37,530 nt of DNA from Helicobacter pullorum NCTC 12824 (GCF_017979475.1 NZ_JAERIT010000013.1:1-37530), one strand, 5' to 3'; shown: positions 17,038 to 25,353, counted from the first letter of the stretch. The notes: generated from the letters alone by a model not told the origin. Numbers and translations: made by a program.

Positions 17038-17593
17038 GGTTAGCCTCTTTATTGTTGGATTTCATCAAACGTATTAATGCTCTTTCTTTGGAAGCGACAT
17101 AGCTATCCCATTCTGTTTCATCTCGCCCATGGATTTTTTCGATAATAGCTAAATTAGTATGAAAAATAAAATAAATAGGTATGATTCTAGTTGGGAAAGT
17201 GGGCAATTCTACTCTGCCATAATAAAGTGCATTTTCTTGCAATTTGGAATCTTTTAGTGCAAAGCAATTATGCCCAATAGTAGTAATAATATCTTTGTTG
17301 GATAAAGGAATATACGACTTAGTTTCGCCTTGTATTTTGTGCTCTAGGATTTCTATTTTGCGATAAATTTCTACTAAAAGCTCCAAAATAATTGTATTCT
17401 CGCTATCTAAATTTCCTTTTTTGGCACGCATTAAACGCAACCATTCTCCTATTGGATCTTCATCGCTTTGGGTAAGTTTATTAAATTCTATGGCAAATTC
17501 TTCAGCATTATCATGGGCTTTTTGGTATTGGATTTGCAAGGCGGTGTTAATTAAGCGGCTTTTTTCAAAATTTTCCATATTCTCTAATCCCAT
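17030..17593 (-). CDS. Unrecognised soluble protein, possibly atypical PilZ-like
   Basis: The 187 residues have no signal peptide or membrane helix. The N-terminal half is helical (KSRLINTALQIQYQKAHDNA) and the C-terminal half is beta-rich, with YYGRVELPTFPTRIIPIYFI and then a final helix SYVASKERALIRLMK. A helical front, a beta-barrel of this size and a closing helix resemble c-di-GMP effectors of the tetrameric PilZ kind, but the RxxxR and D/NxSxxG motifs are not evident, so this is a weak suggestion. ATG at 17578 is an equally good start. It begins one base after the prenyltransferase stop and overlaps the DUF6115-like gene. Confidence 0.45.
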   Translation of the reverse strand: MGLENMENFEKSRLINTALQIQYQKAHDNAEEFAIEFNKLTQSDEDPIGEWLRLMRAKKGNLDSENTIILELLVEIYRKIEILEHKIQGETKSYIPLSNKDIITTIGHNCFALKDSKLQENALYYGRVELPTFPTRIIPIYFIFHTNLAIIEKIHGRDETEWDSYVASKERALIRLMKSNNKEANHE

Positions 17594-17594
17594 A

Positions 17595-18449
17595 TTATTT
17601 TGTGAATATTAAATCTAATAAACAAAATCCAAAAAATACAATCCCAAGATAACCATTAACAACAAAGAATGCTTTTGGAATATTGTGAAAGTTTTTTGAA
17701 ACCAAAAAATGTTCATAGGCAAGGGCAAAAACAGCTATGATTAATCCAAACCACATTAAGAATCCTCGATTGGATTGCATGATAAAAAGTCCCCAAAAAA
17801 TCAATGTTAAAAGATGAAAAAGGCGTGAAATCCAAAGTGTATTTTGAATCCCAAAAACTCTCGGCACAGAATGCAATCCTTCTTTTTTGTCGTGTTCTAT
17901 ATCTTGCAAAGAATAAAGTAAATCAAAGCCTGCTACCCAAAATAGCACACCACAGCATAGCCATACACTCCACAATGGAATCTCTCCACTCACTGCAGCT
18001 ACCCCAGCAATTGGTGCTAATCCAAGTGATAACCCCAAAACCAAATGGGCTGCTGAAGTAAATCGCTTCATTAAAGAATAGCTAGCTAAAATCAATAAAA
18101 TAGGCACGGAGAGATAGAAACACAAAGGATTGATTAACCACCCCATAAAAATAAATACAATAGCATTAATCAAAATAAAAACAAGCATTGCAAAAGGGGA
18201 GATTCTACCATCAACACTTGGGCGATTTTTGGTGCGTGGATTGGTGCTATCAAATTTTCTATCTGCATAACGATTGAATGCCATTGCAAAATTTCTAGCA
18301 CTAATGCTTGCAATCACCCCAAATGCAAAGAGTTTCCAGCCAAACCAGCCATTTGCTGCAGTAAGCATTGCAATAAAAATAAAAGGCATAGAAAAAATGC
18401 TGTGTTGAAACATGACAAGTTCGCTAAAATCTTTGATTTTTGCAAACAT
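17595..18449 (-). CDS. mqnP: UbiA-family prenyltransferase, probably menaquinone pathway
   Basis: This integral membrane enzyme attaches a polyprenyl chain to an aromatic ring. The 284 residues hold about eight helices and both Asp-rich sites: NRYADRKFDSTNPRTKNRP (about 59-77) and DLLYSLQDIEHDKKEG (about 174-189), which bind the prenyl diphosphate through Mg. Helicobacter makes menaquinone by the futalosine route and lacks ubiquinone, so the MqnP role is more likely than the UbiA name often given. Its ATG overlaps the stop of the DUF502 gene by one base, so the two are probably coupled. Confidence 0.82.
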   Translation of the reverse strand: MFAKIKDFSELVMFQHSIFSMPFIFIAMLTAANGWFGWKLFAFGVIASISARNFAMAFNRYADRKFDSTNPRTKNRPSVDGRISPFAMLVFILINAIVFIFMGWLINPLCFYLSVPILLILASYSLMKRFTSAAHLVLGLSLGLAPIAGVAAVSGEIPLWSVWLCCGVLFWVAGFDLLYSLQDIEHDKKEGLHSVPRVFGIQNTLWISRLFHLLTLIFWGLFIMQSNRGFLMWFGLIIAVFALAYEHFLVSKNFHNIPKAFFVVNGYLGIVFFGFCLLDLIFTK

Positions 18450-18991
18450 TATTTGACTCCTAGTGATATGATTTTTTTAAATCCATCGCTTACAGATAAA
18501 TCTGACATTTTAATATTTTTTTGGTGGATTCTTAGAATAAAGCCAGAAGTAGGATTTGGCGTTGTTGGGACAAAAACCCAATAATATTCCCCTTCTTCTT
18601 TGGTGATAAAGCCCATTAGCTCCATTTCTCCAACATTGACATAAGCTACACCCAAATAACCTTCTTTATTTTTGCCAGAAAATATGTGTAAGACTTCTTT
18701 GATTCCAGAATAAATGCTTTTTACAACAGGAATCTTGCCGATAATGATTTCTGTGATTCTAATGAGCAAAAATTCCTTATTTTTATCTACCAAATGCCCG
18801 ATATAATACAACAAAATAAGGCTAATAGCAAAGATTAAAAGCGTGATAAATAAATTAGAATTAGTAATGCCAAAAATAGAGTAAAAAATCGCTGCACAAA
18901 ACTTATAAACAAAAGAAAAAATCCAAAAAAGCAACAAAAAAGGCAGAATCGCAAAAATGCCTTTGCTAACTTTTGCAATGAATTGATTCAC
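18449..18991 (-). CDS. DUF502 family membrane protein
   Basis: Two hydrophobic helices (about 10-33 and 42-64) precede a soluble domain with the family hallmark FVPTTPNPTSGFI (about 140-152) and MSDLSVSDGFKKIISLG at the end. DUF502 proteins are widespread inner-membrane proteins without a settled function. The start is GTG, with AAAGGA five bases ahead. It shares a transcript with the prenyltransferase. A 149-base gap separates it from comEC upstream. Confidence 0.85.
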   Translation of the reverse strand: MNQFIAKVSKGIFAILPFLLLFWIFSFVYKFCAAIFYSIFGITNSNLFITLLIFAISLILLYYIGHLVDKNKEFLLIRITEIIIGKIPVVKSIYSGIKEVLHIFSGKNKEGYLGVAYVNVGEMELMGFITKEEGEYYWVFVPTTPNPTSGFILRIHQKNIKMSDLSVSDGFKKIISLGVK

Positions 18992-19140
18992 AAGATTCCT
19001 TTGAAAATAAAAAATAATGTAGAATTTTAACTGATTTTCATAAAAAAACCAAATGTAAATTTTGGTGTGTTTTGGAAATATTGAGTAGATGGGTAATTGA
19101 TGAGTATTGAGCGTGTAATGGTGGCATAAGATGGGCTAGA

Positions 19141-20424
19141 TTATGGAGTTTTTGCAAAAAGATAGATTCCATAGATATAATAAATCAAATTCACTCCAAA
19201 AAGCGTATAAAATGCGTAGCGATAGAAAATTGCTAGGAGGGTTAAGAAATTACAAAATAAAAAGAAAAATAAATTTGGTTGTAAGGTGATAGTGTGCGTA
19301 TCAATATTAACCCACCACAAGAGTAGCAAGTCTAATAATCCACCAAAGCCAAAAAAATGTGCTAATAAAATCAAAGGATAATAAAGAGTAAAAAGTGGAG
19401 TGAAAATCAAAGAAGTGAGGGAAAGGGGAGAAAATGGAGGAAAAAAGTAATAAACAATAACCCCCATAAGAAAAAATGTAAAGACATTGAGAAAAAATCC
19501 ATAAAGTAATTTTTGAAATAATGTGCGTGGAATCTTAAAATATTTGAAAAATAGCAAAATATATAAAACTCCAAAAGATGAGAAATAAAAGCCAACTGAA
19601 AAGATGAGGGAGGGAAAAAAGCTAAGTAAAATTCCAATACTCCAAAAAAAGGATTCTAATTTTAAAATATCTAATCCTTTAAAAATTAGGAAAAATGCTA
19701 CACAAGACATTGCTAAAGCCCTAAGGTAGGAAGGGGATTGTGTGAGTAAAAAATAATAAACAATAAGCAATAATAAAACTAGCATTCCCAAATCAAAATA
19801 GCGATTGCGGTATGGAAAATAACGCTTATGCAGAGGCGAATAGATTAATCCTAAGATGAAAAATCCTATGGCACTTAGGATTCCTGTATGGTAACCAGAT
19901 ATGGCAAAAATATGTGCAATTCCATAGCTTTGAGCAAGATCCCTCCAAGGAAGTGGTAAAGGATCTGATAAAAAAAGCGAAAGATAGTATTCTCCCATTA
20001 ATTGTGTTTGGTGTTGGCTTAAAATAAAATCCCTAAGGGGCTTTCTAAAATTCTCCCCTTGCAAAAGCGAAAGGTTAAAACTTGGTGCATAAAAGCCTTT
20101 TAGAAAATCTACAAAACTAACTTGCTTTAAAATAATGTTTAAAGAGATTCTTTTGTTTTTGAGATTCTTTAAGTCTTCCCACGAAGTAGTATAAAAAGCT
20201 CCAAAATTGCTTTGGAGTTTTAGGACATAATAGCTTTTATCTCCTCGCATTTTTGTGTATTGCAAAAGCACATTAGCTTCAATTTTGGCGGATTTTTGGG
20301 ATTTTAGGGTGTGGAATTGATAATATTTGTAGCTTAGGGTGCAACTTAAGATAGCAATTAAAAAGAGCAAAAAAACCAGCCTCTCTTTTTTGCTGAAAAA
20401 AAGAGGGGGAGAGAGGTTATTCAT
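19141..20424 (-). CDS. comEC: ComEC/Rec2-type DNA uptake channel (short form)
   Basis: ComEC carries single-stranded DNA across the inner membrane during natural transformation. This 427-residue protein has an N-terminal region of about 150 residues with one helix and an OB-like part (LLQYTKMRGDKSYYVLKLQS), then the competence domain with HIFAISGYHTGILSAI and many helices. It lacks the C-terminal metallo-beta-lactamase domain of Bacillus ComEC, as does H. pylori ComE3. No clear ribosome site precedes the ATG, which is 10 bases after the stress-protein stop, so translation may depend on coupling. Presence suggests the organism can be transformable. Confidence 0.88.
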   Translation of the reverse strand: MNNLSPPLFFSKKERLVFLLFLIAILSCTLSYKYYQFHTLKSQKSAKIEANVLLQYTKMRGDKSYYVLKLQSNFGAFYTTSWEDLKNLKNKRISLNIILKQVSFVDFLKGFYAPSFNLSLLQGENFRKPLRDFILSQHQTQLMGEYYLSLFLSDPLPLPWRDLAQSYGIAHIFAISGYHTGILSAIGFFILGLIYSPLHKRYFPYRNRYFDLGMLVLLLLIVYYFLLTQSPSYLRALAMSCVAFFLIFKGLDILKLESFFWSIGILLSFFPSLIFSVGFYFSSFGVLYILLFFKYFKIPRTLFQKLLYGFFLNVFTFFLMGVIVYYFFPPFSPLSLTSLIFTPLFTLYYPLILLAHFFGFGGLLDLLLLWWVNIDTHTITLQPNLFFFLFCNFLTLLAIFYRYAFYTLFGVNLIYYIYGIYLFAKTP

Positions 20425-20434
20425 TGGAGGGTGG

Positions 20435-21259
20435 TTAAAATTTCCAAATCAAAACATCTATTTTGGAGTTTTCTAAAACATCCAATGCAAAAAAGCTAAT
20501 TTTGCCACTTGTAGGCAGTGCAATTAATGAAGCATTTTTGCTTTCTGCGACGCTTAAGAGGCGAGTATAAGAGAGAATGCCACTATCTAATATCATTTCT
20601 TTTTTGCTACCTTGGAAGTTTTTTAAGAATTTTTTGGCTATTTCTTTGGCTTTGTTTTCGGCATTTTGGTTGAAATTTGTAATTTGTTCATCATCAGCAC
20701 CATAATGCCCTAATCGAATCTCAAAAGGGCGATTAATCATATGATAGAAAATCAAGTGAGCCTCTGGAAAGATTCTTTTTGCAATTTTTGCAATTTTGAC
20801 AGAAGAATCGCTAAAATCTGTCGGAGAGAAAATATTGATATAATCTGGCAAACTTTCGTTTTTGGCAACAAGGACGGGAATAGATGATTTTTTGATGATT
20901 TGTTTGGTAACAGAGCCAAGCAAAATATCTGTCAAATGCTGTGTCTCTCCTGTGGCACCTACACATAAGATTTGGCATTTGTATTCTTTGATGTGTTTAT
21001 TGATTTCTTTATGGATAGTGCCAACATAGCAAAATTGTCGCATTTCTATTTCTAGGTTTGGAAAATTATCTTCAATGAATTTTGCTAGAGCTTCTTTGCC
21101 TGCTTTTTTGTCTTTTTTGGGGTTGTGGAAGATTGAATATTCCACAATATGCAAAACATCTAAAGAACATTGGAATTTTTTTGCAAGATAGATTGCCTTT
21201 GTAAGTGCCATAAGACTTTTTTTTGAGAAGTCTGTTGCGACTGCGATTCTGTTTTTCAT
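20435..21259 (-). CDS. Tandem universal stress protein (two UspA domains)
   Basis: The 274 residues form two UspA folds: about 1-133 (RIAVATDFSKKSLMALTKAI) and about 140-274 (INIFSPTDFSDSSVKIAK). The first ends with a nucleotide-binding signature, GATGETQHLTDILLGS followed by SIPVLVA. The second ends SLIALPTSGKISFFALDVL and lacks the GxxG...GS pattern, so only one domain is likely to bind ATP. Role is probably stress survival by an unknown contact. The gene has its own promoter inside an inverted repeat and lies upstream of comEC. Confidence 0.87.
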   Translation of the reverse strand: MKNRIAVATDFSKKSLMALTKAIYLAKKFQCSLDVLHIVEYSIFHNPKKDKKAGKEALAKFIEDNFPNLEIEMRQFCYVGTIHKEINKHIKEYKCQILCVGATGETQHLTDILLGSVTKQIIKKSSIPVLVAKNESLPDYINIFSPTDFSDSSVKIAKIAKRIFPEAHLIFYHMINRPFEIRLGHYGADDEQITNFNQNAENKAKEIAKKFLKNFQGSKKEMILDSGILSYTRLLSVAESKNASLIALPTSGKISFFALDVLENSKIDVLIWKF

Positions 21260-21316
21260 CTTTGAAAGTCCCCCTTGTATTTTATGTATAGATTATACAG
21301 GTAGAAACTTTCAAAG
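21260..21316 (-). promoter_or_regulatory. Dyad-flanked promoter of the universal stress gene
   Basis: CTTTGAAAGT at 21260-21269 and ACTTTCAAAG at 21307-21316 are a perfect 10-bp inverted repeat, 37 bases apart. Between them on the leftward strand is TATAAT (21292-21297). One arm touches the ATG and the other lies before the -10 box, so they straddle the promoter and cannot both be in the RNA. This layout suggests two operator half-sites. GGGGGA is the likely ribosome site. Confidence 0.45.
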
Positions 21317-21501
21317 CAAAGAAAAAAAGAAAGTATTTTTGTATTTCTCCAAAAAGGTGTAAAAACTACCCATTTTTTATAAAAAAGTTTAGAAAAAATG
21401 ATTTTGTAATAGAGCTAAGAATAGATGCAGATGAGTTTAAGAGGTTTTATAGATAAAAGAGCTAAAGAGATACAAAATGCAAAAATTAGTATTTGTGATG
21501 A
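21317..21501. other. Non-coding gap with a possible decayed reading frame
   Basis: The left half is plain AT-rich DNA. From 21400 the rightward strand reads FVIELRIDADEFKRFYR and stops at 21454; skipping one T continues as KRAKEIQNAKISICDD to a TAA at 21503. The mixed charged, protein-like text across two frames suggests a small gene with a frameshift. There is no start codon in the first frame. This may be chance. Confidence 0.2.
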
Positions 21502-21780
21502 TTAATAGCCTTTAAATAAGTCTTGGTGTCTTCCTATGCGATAAAGACTTAAAATTTCTTTATCTCTTTGATATATTATTATCAAATCGCTAAAAATATG
21601 GCATTCCATATAATTTTTATAATCTCCACCTAATGGATGTGGTTTTAATTGTGGATTTAAAATATCATCGTTTGCAAGTTGTTTAATCACTTCATCAATA
21701 GCATTTTCACTCCAACCTTGTTTCAAGACTTGTCTATAATCTTTTTTGAAAGTGTTTTTAATGTCAATTTTTCTCATCAT
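21502..21780 (-). CDS. YafQ-family mRNA interferase toxin
   Basis: The 92 residues match the YafQ branch of RelE toxins, ribosome-dependent mRNA cutters. The residues that matter in E. coli YafQ all seem present: the His in LKPHPLGGDYKN, His and Asp in ECHIFSDLIIIY, and His and Phe in RIGRHQDLF. It overlaps the antitoxin stop by four bases (ATGA); a second ATG follows at once, so either may be used. The toxin is downstream of the antitoxin, the usual order. Action: growth arrest when the antitoxin is degraded. Confidence 0.85.
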   Translation of the reverse strand: MMRKIDIKNTFKKDYRQVLKQGWSENAIDEVIKQLANDDILNPQLKPHPLGGDYKNYMECHIFSDLIIIYQRDKEILSLYRIGRHQDLFKGY

Positions 21781-22058
21781 TCATCACTCATTAAGGCTTT
21801 TTTAGCTTCATCAAAATCATTAAAAACCCCTATACTTGTATTATTGTTTAAGGCATTAATTGTTTTACTATTTGGAATATTATTCTTTTTGTTTTTTTTA
21901 GAACTAAAAGATTCTTTTAATTTTTTTTGCAAAAATTTAAAAATCTCTCTATTCTCTTTTAATTGCTGGTTTAACTTTTCTGATTTTCTTTGTGTTAGAT
22001 TTAAAGCATGTATTATTTCTTTTTGTGTTGCATTTTCATATTTAGCATAATCAAACAT
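21777..22058 (-). CDS. Antitoxin partner of the YafQ-type toxin, unusual N-terminus
   Basis: The gene is a cognate antitoxin by position and by its C-terminal segment GVFNDFDEAKKALMSDE, like the toxin-wrapping tail of RelB/DinJ proteins. The first 60 residues, however, are a Lys- and Gln-rich helix (TQRKSEKLNQQLKENREIFK) with coiled-coil character, and I see no ribbon-helix-helix. So the DNA-binding and autoregulation mode may differ from DinJ. A ribosome site AAAGGG precedes the ATG by six bases. No palindromic operator was spotted upstream. Confidence 0.65.
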   Translation of the reverse strand: MFDYAKYENATQKEIIHALNLTQRKSEKLNQQLKENREIFKFLQKKLKESFSSKKNKKNNIPNSKTINALNNNTSIGVFNDFDEAKKALMSDE

Positions 22059-22118
22059 AATTTACCCTTTTGCTATTTTGATGGCACAATTATATCTAAT
22101 ATTGTTTAAACAAAAAGT

Positions 22119-22244
22119 TTGTGTGGGTTGTTTGGTTTGAAGAAAAACGGAGATAAAAATTCCAAAAAAGAAATAATAGAAAGCTTTGAAAAATGCCCTT
22201 TTATGCAAGAAATGCAAGGGCATTATAATATTTATTTAGTTTAA
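22119..22244 (+). CDS. Possible small protein or gene remnant, 41 aa
   Basis: A TTG-started frame reads ...KKNGDKNSKKEIIESFEKCP then FMQEMQGHYNIYLV and stops 7 bases before the end of the facing mnmA. The C-terminal half looks like real protein, but there is no ATG and no ribosome site. It may be the tail of a lost gene or chance. The mnmA terminator hairpin lies inside it. Confidence 0.22.
   Translation: MCGLFGLKKNGDKNSKKEIIESFEKCPFMQEMQGHYNIYLV
22192..22224 (-). terminator. Terminator of mnmA
   Basis: AATGCCCTT and AAGGGCATT form a 9-bp stem with a 15-base loop. Leftward, TTTTTC overlaps the end of the stem, giving a short U-run. It lies 28 bases after the mnmA stop. Confidence 0.6.
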
Positions 22245-22251
22245 AATTTGA

Positions 22252-23301
22252 TTAAAAAGTGCCAATAAATCCACCACCTAAAACCTGATTCCCTTCATAT
22301 AATACTAGGGCTTGTCCGTTTGCTACTCCATAAGCAGCTTCTTTGAGGTGTGCTGTGATAATGTTTTGGTTGTTTTTGTTTTCTAGGCTAATTTTAGCTG
22401 GAATCTTGTGGCTTTTGTAGCGTATTTTGACTTCACAATCTATTTGCCTTTTGTCTTCAAACCATTCTTGTGGCAAAGAGAGATTGAGAGCTTGAACTTG
22501 TGTGGTAGCTAATTCTTCTTTGTCTCCCACAATGATAGTATTTTCTTTGGGATTGATTTTTAGCACATAATGTGGAGTAAGCGCACCTTTGATTGTAAAG
22601 CCTTTGCGTTTTCCTATGGTGTATTGCATATAGCCTTTGTGTGTGCCAATTTTATTGCCTTTGCTATCTAGCACATCTCCTGTTTTGTTGGTGTTGTAGT
22701 GTTTTTGCAAAATATCAATGTATGAATTTTCAACAAAGCAAATTTCTTGAGAATCTTTATAAGTCTCTAGTGTGCCAAGCCAAGGAAGTTCCTTTAGTGC
22801 AATGGGTTTGATTTCTTCTTTTTTTTTGTCTCCAAGTGGAAAAATAATTCTATCAATCCATTCTTGCTTTAAACCAAAAAGAAAATAGCTTTGATCCTTA
22901 TGTGTATCCACTGCTTGAGCGATTCTGCCATTTTGGATTTGTGCATAATGCCCTGTTGCAACAAAATCGCAATTGAACTCTTTGGCAAGTTTAAAAGCAA
23001 TGTGGAATTTTACATTAGGATTACACATTGCGCATGGATTAGGTGTTAAGCCTTGTTTGTAAGATTCGACAAAATAATCATACACGCTTTTTTTAAACAG
23101 CTCTCTCTCATCAACAATTTGATAAGGAATCTTAAGATATTCAGAGCATTTTTGAATATTTTGTGTGTAGTATTGATGTTTTTCGTCTTTGTTGTGAAGC
23201 TTAAGGTAAATCCCATAAACGCTGTAACCTTGTTTTTGTAGTAGATACGCACAATAGCTGGAATCCACGCCGCCGCTCATTAATAATAAAACTTTTTTCA
23301 T
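22252..23301 (-). CDS. mnmA: tRNA-specific 2-thiouridylase
   Basis: MnmA adds sulphur to U34 of the Lys, Glu and Gln tRNAs, using ATP and a sulphur relay. In 349 residues it shows the PP-loop SGGVDSS at 9-15, the catalytic cysteine C93 in [12 protein letters not shown], and its partner C188 in DSQEICFVE. The C-terminal domain ends GGGFIGTF. The ATG follows an AAGAGG ribosome site. It stands alone between a promoter gap and its own terminator. Confidence 0.95.
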   Translation of the reverse strand: MKKVLLLMSGGVDSSYCAYLLQKQGYSVYGIYLKLHNKDEKHQYYTQNIQKCSEYLKIPYQIVDERELFKKSVYDYFVESYKQGLTPNPCAMCNPNVKFHIAFKLAKEFNCDFVATGHYAQIQNGRIAQAVDTHKDQSYFLFGLKQEWIDRIIFPLGDKKKEEIKPIALKELPWLGTLETYKDSQEICFVENSYIDILQKHYNTNKTGDVLDSKGNKIGTHKGYMQYTIGKRKGFTIKGALTPHYVLKINPKENTIIVGDKEELATTQVQALNLSLPQEWFEDKRQIDCEVKIRYKSHKIPAKISLENKNNQNIITAHLKEAAYGVANGQALVLYEGNQVLGGGFIGTF

Positions 23302-23438
23302 AATTTTTTCCTCTTATATTTTATGTTGTTTTCTTTAATATTAAGTTTTTGGGGCTTGAATTGTAGCTAAAAAGCCTTAAAATAGAGCTTTTATAAGAAA
23401 ATATAGTGAAATTTATTTTAATTTTTATTATACATATT
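23302..23438 (-). promoter_or_regulatory. Gap holding the mnmA promoter and a weak hairpin
   Basis: Leftward, a TAAAAT-like -10 box lies just before the AAGAGG ribosome site of mnmA. AAAAGC at 23387-23392 can pair with GCTTTT at 23370-23375 and is followed by T, which could end the preceding operon weakly. The rest is AT-rich without clear structure. Confidence 0.3.
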
Positions 23439-23858
23439 TTATGATGGACTAATTTTTTGATAAAAGAGTTTTTGGTTTAAGAGAAGTTTATTGTCTGTAT
23501 ATTTTGCCCATTGGATTTCTAGTGCAAAAATATCCCCTTTGATGAGTTTTGCATAAGGGAAATGGGAATAATAAATCTCTTTTTGCATTAAAGAAGCGTC
23601 TTTAAAAAGAGCTTTGATTTGTAGTCCTTTAAGCAAAGATAAGTTTTGATGATCTTTAGCAATTGTGATTCCGATTTTTGGGCTTTTTTGTGCAAGTTGA
23701 ATATGCTTTGAAGTTTTGTCACTTTTGATTAAAAAGGTTAAATTTTCTGTATCAAAGGCGTAATAGCAATTGGCAACATACACGCCATCATCATCTATGG
23801 TGCTCAAAGAAAGCAAATGATTTTGTCTAATAAAGTCTAATATCTTTAAATCCATCAT
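23439..23858 (-). CDS. YhbP-like pyridoxamine-oxidase-fold protein (UPF0306 type)
   Basis: The 139 residues begin MDLKILDFIRQNHLLSLSTI and keep the split-barrel flavin-binding pattern: a strand of small residues (LSLSTIDDDGVYVANCYYAF), then TFLIKSDKTSKHIQLAQKSP, and a C-terminal WAKYTDN. This resembles the UPF0306/YhbP family, which may bind FMN or a related cofactor. No enzyme activity is established. A start 36 bases upstream is possible, but AAAAGG lies 8 bases before the chosen ATG, next to a second ATG. It ends the nnr-thiG-recO run. Confidence 0.65.
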   Translation of the reverse strand: MMDLKILDFIRQNHLLSLSTIDDDGVYVANCYYAFDTENLTFLIKSDKTSKHIQLAQKSPKIGITIAKDHQNLSLLKGLQIKALFKDASLMQKEIYYSHFPYAKLIKGDIFALEIQWAKYTDNKLLLNQKLFYQKISPS

Positions 23859-23920
23859 TGTTTGAACCTTTTTAGTAAGGGTATTATTTTGCATTACAAT
23901 TTTATCGCCTTTGATTTAGC

Positions 23921-24532
23921 TTATAAACCAAGCATTAAAATATTCCATAATTTTTCAACCTCCAAATCCTCCAAAAACTCTCCTTGCAAGTTTAGCCATT
24001 GTGCGATGTGAGATTTTTGGAAGGTTTCACCTTGAATGCAAGATTTATGCCCACAAATAATACCGCGACTAATTGCGATTTCATCAGAAGTTTCTTTCTC
24101 GCATATTATACAAGTAGAGAGTGGATTTTTCCTGCCTTCAAAATTGAGTAATTGTGCATAAAGATTCAAAATGCACCGCTTAGATTCTTCTTTGTGGAGA
24201 CGTTTAGCACCTTCCTCTAAGTGTTTAAAATAAAAGGAATCAATATGATTAATATCATGTAAATGTTGATTGAGTAATTTTAGGTATTGTTGCCAATAGT
24301 AGCGTTTATTAGGTTCTCTCTCCCAAGCAAAGCCCAAATGCATAGGCTCTCTTAGTTTGCCAATTTCTCGCAAATCTTGCTCGATGATAAAGTCAATTTT
24401 ATTCCCCAAATGAATAATGCTATGCCTAGCCCCATAGAATCTATAAAGTGTGTGAATGTGATTAGAAGTTAGGATTCTAACAAGCAAATCTTCTTCACGC
24501 ACTTTATGTGTGTGCAATATGAAACCTTGCAA
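23921..24532 (-). CDS. recO: DNA repair protein RecO
   Basis: RecO works with RecR to load RecA on gapped DNA and anneal strands. The 203-residue protein has an N-terminal OB fold (GFILHTHKVREEDLLVRILT), a helical middle and a zinc-like site, CIICEKE followed by GIICGHKSC. The length fits the short Helicobacter form. The start is TTG, with GAGG about six bases upstream, 9 bases after the thiG stop, so it is likely translated from the same message. Confidence 0.85.
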   Translation of the reverse strand: MQGFILHTHKVREEDLLVRILTSNHIHTLYRFYGARHSIIHLGNKIDFIIEQDLREIGKLREPMHLGFAWEREPNKRYYWQQYLKLLNQHLHDINHIDSFYFKHLEEGAKRLHKEESKRCILNLYAQLLNFEGRKNPLSTCIICEKETSDEIAISRGIICGHKSCIQGETFQKSHIAQWLNLQGEFLEDLEVEKLWNILMLGL

Positions 24533-24541
24533 AAACGCCTC

Positions 24542-25324
24542 TTAAAATTCTAAAAGCCCATCAGTTGGAGAGCTAGCCGTTGCATAAGGCTTTTTGGGGA
24601 TTCTTCCTGCTAGATAACTTGCTCTCCCAGCCCTCACTGCTTGTGCCATTGCTTGTGCCATTAAAATAGGATTTTTAGCTTGAGCAATAGCAGTATTAGT
24701 TAGCACACCATCAGCACCAAGCTCCATTGCAATTGCCGCATCAGAAGCACAACCAACACCAGCATCAACAATCACAGGAATCTTGATAGCAGATTTGATA
24801 AATGCTATATTATAGCGGTTTTGGATACCAAGTCCGCTTCCAATAGGGGCAGCAAGTGGCATAACAGCACTTGCACCAGCGTTTTCTAAATGTTTTGCCA
24901 TTACAGGATCATCGTTGCTATAAGCTAATACCACAAAGCCATCTTTGGCTAAGGTTTCACAAGCTTTGAGTGTTTCTAAAACATCAGGATAAAGAGTTTT
25001 TTGGGTATCTCCAATAATTTCAAGTTTAATAAAATCAATCCCGGTTGCTTCCCTAGTTAGCCTAAAAAGCGTAATAGCCTCATTAGCATTAGTGCAACCA
25101 GCGGAGTTTGGGAGAAATTGTATTTGAGTATTCTTAAAATAATCCAAAAGATTCTCTTCATTTGGATTAGTGATATTCACCCGACGCACTGCAACGGTGA
25201 TCATTTCAGCTTCAGAAGCAAGAGTAGCTTCATAGGTAGTTTTAAAATCAGGGTATTTTCCACTACCTACAATAAGGCGACTTTTAAAGCTTTGATTTCC
25301 GATTATTAAAGCATCATTGTTCAT
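24542..25324 (-). CDS. thiG: Thiazole synthase
   Basis: ThiG forms the thiazole phosphate of thiamine from deoxyxylulose phosphate, dehydroglycine and the ThiS thiocarboxylate. The 260 residues show the (beta/alpha)8 family motifs [34 protein letters not shown] and the Schiff-base lysine in FIKLEIIGD, then [18 protein letters not shown] near the phosphate site. No other thiamine gene is in the window, so ThiS and ThiH must be elsewhere. It lies 29 bases after nnr. Confidence 0.93.
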   Translation of the reverse strand: MNNDALIIGNQSFKSRLIVGSGKYPDFKTTYEATLASEAEMITVAVRRVNITNPNEENLLDYFKNTQIQFLPNSAGCTNANEAITLFRLTREATGIDFIKLEIIGDTQKTLYPDVLETLKACETLAKDGFVVLAYSNDDPVMAKHLENAGASAVMPLAAPIGSGLGIQNRYNIAFIKSAIKIPVIVDAGVGCASDAAIAMELGADGVLTNTAIAQAKNPILMAQAMAQAVRAGRASYLAGRIPKKPYATASSPTDGLLEF

Positions 25325-25353
25325 AAATATCCTTGTAAATTTTAAAATTTATA

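Noticed and set aside
18992-19140. Gap between comEC and the DUF502 gene as an RNA gene
   Set aside because: No cloverleaf, strong stem or terminator was seen. It is plain AT-rich DNA with a ribosome site for the GTG start.
21502-22058. Toxin-antitoxin pair as part of a larger mobile island or prophage
   Set aside because: No integrase, direct repeats or tRNA flank it. Both neighbours are core genes, so at most a small insertion is likely.
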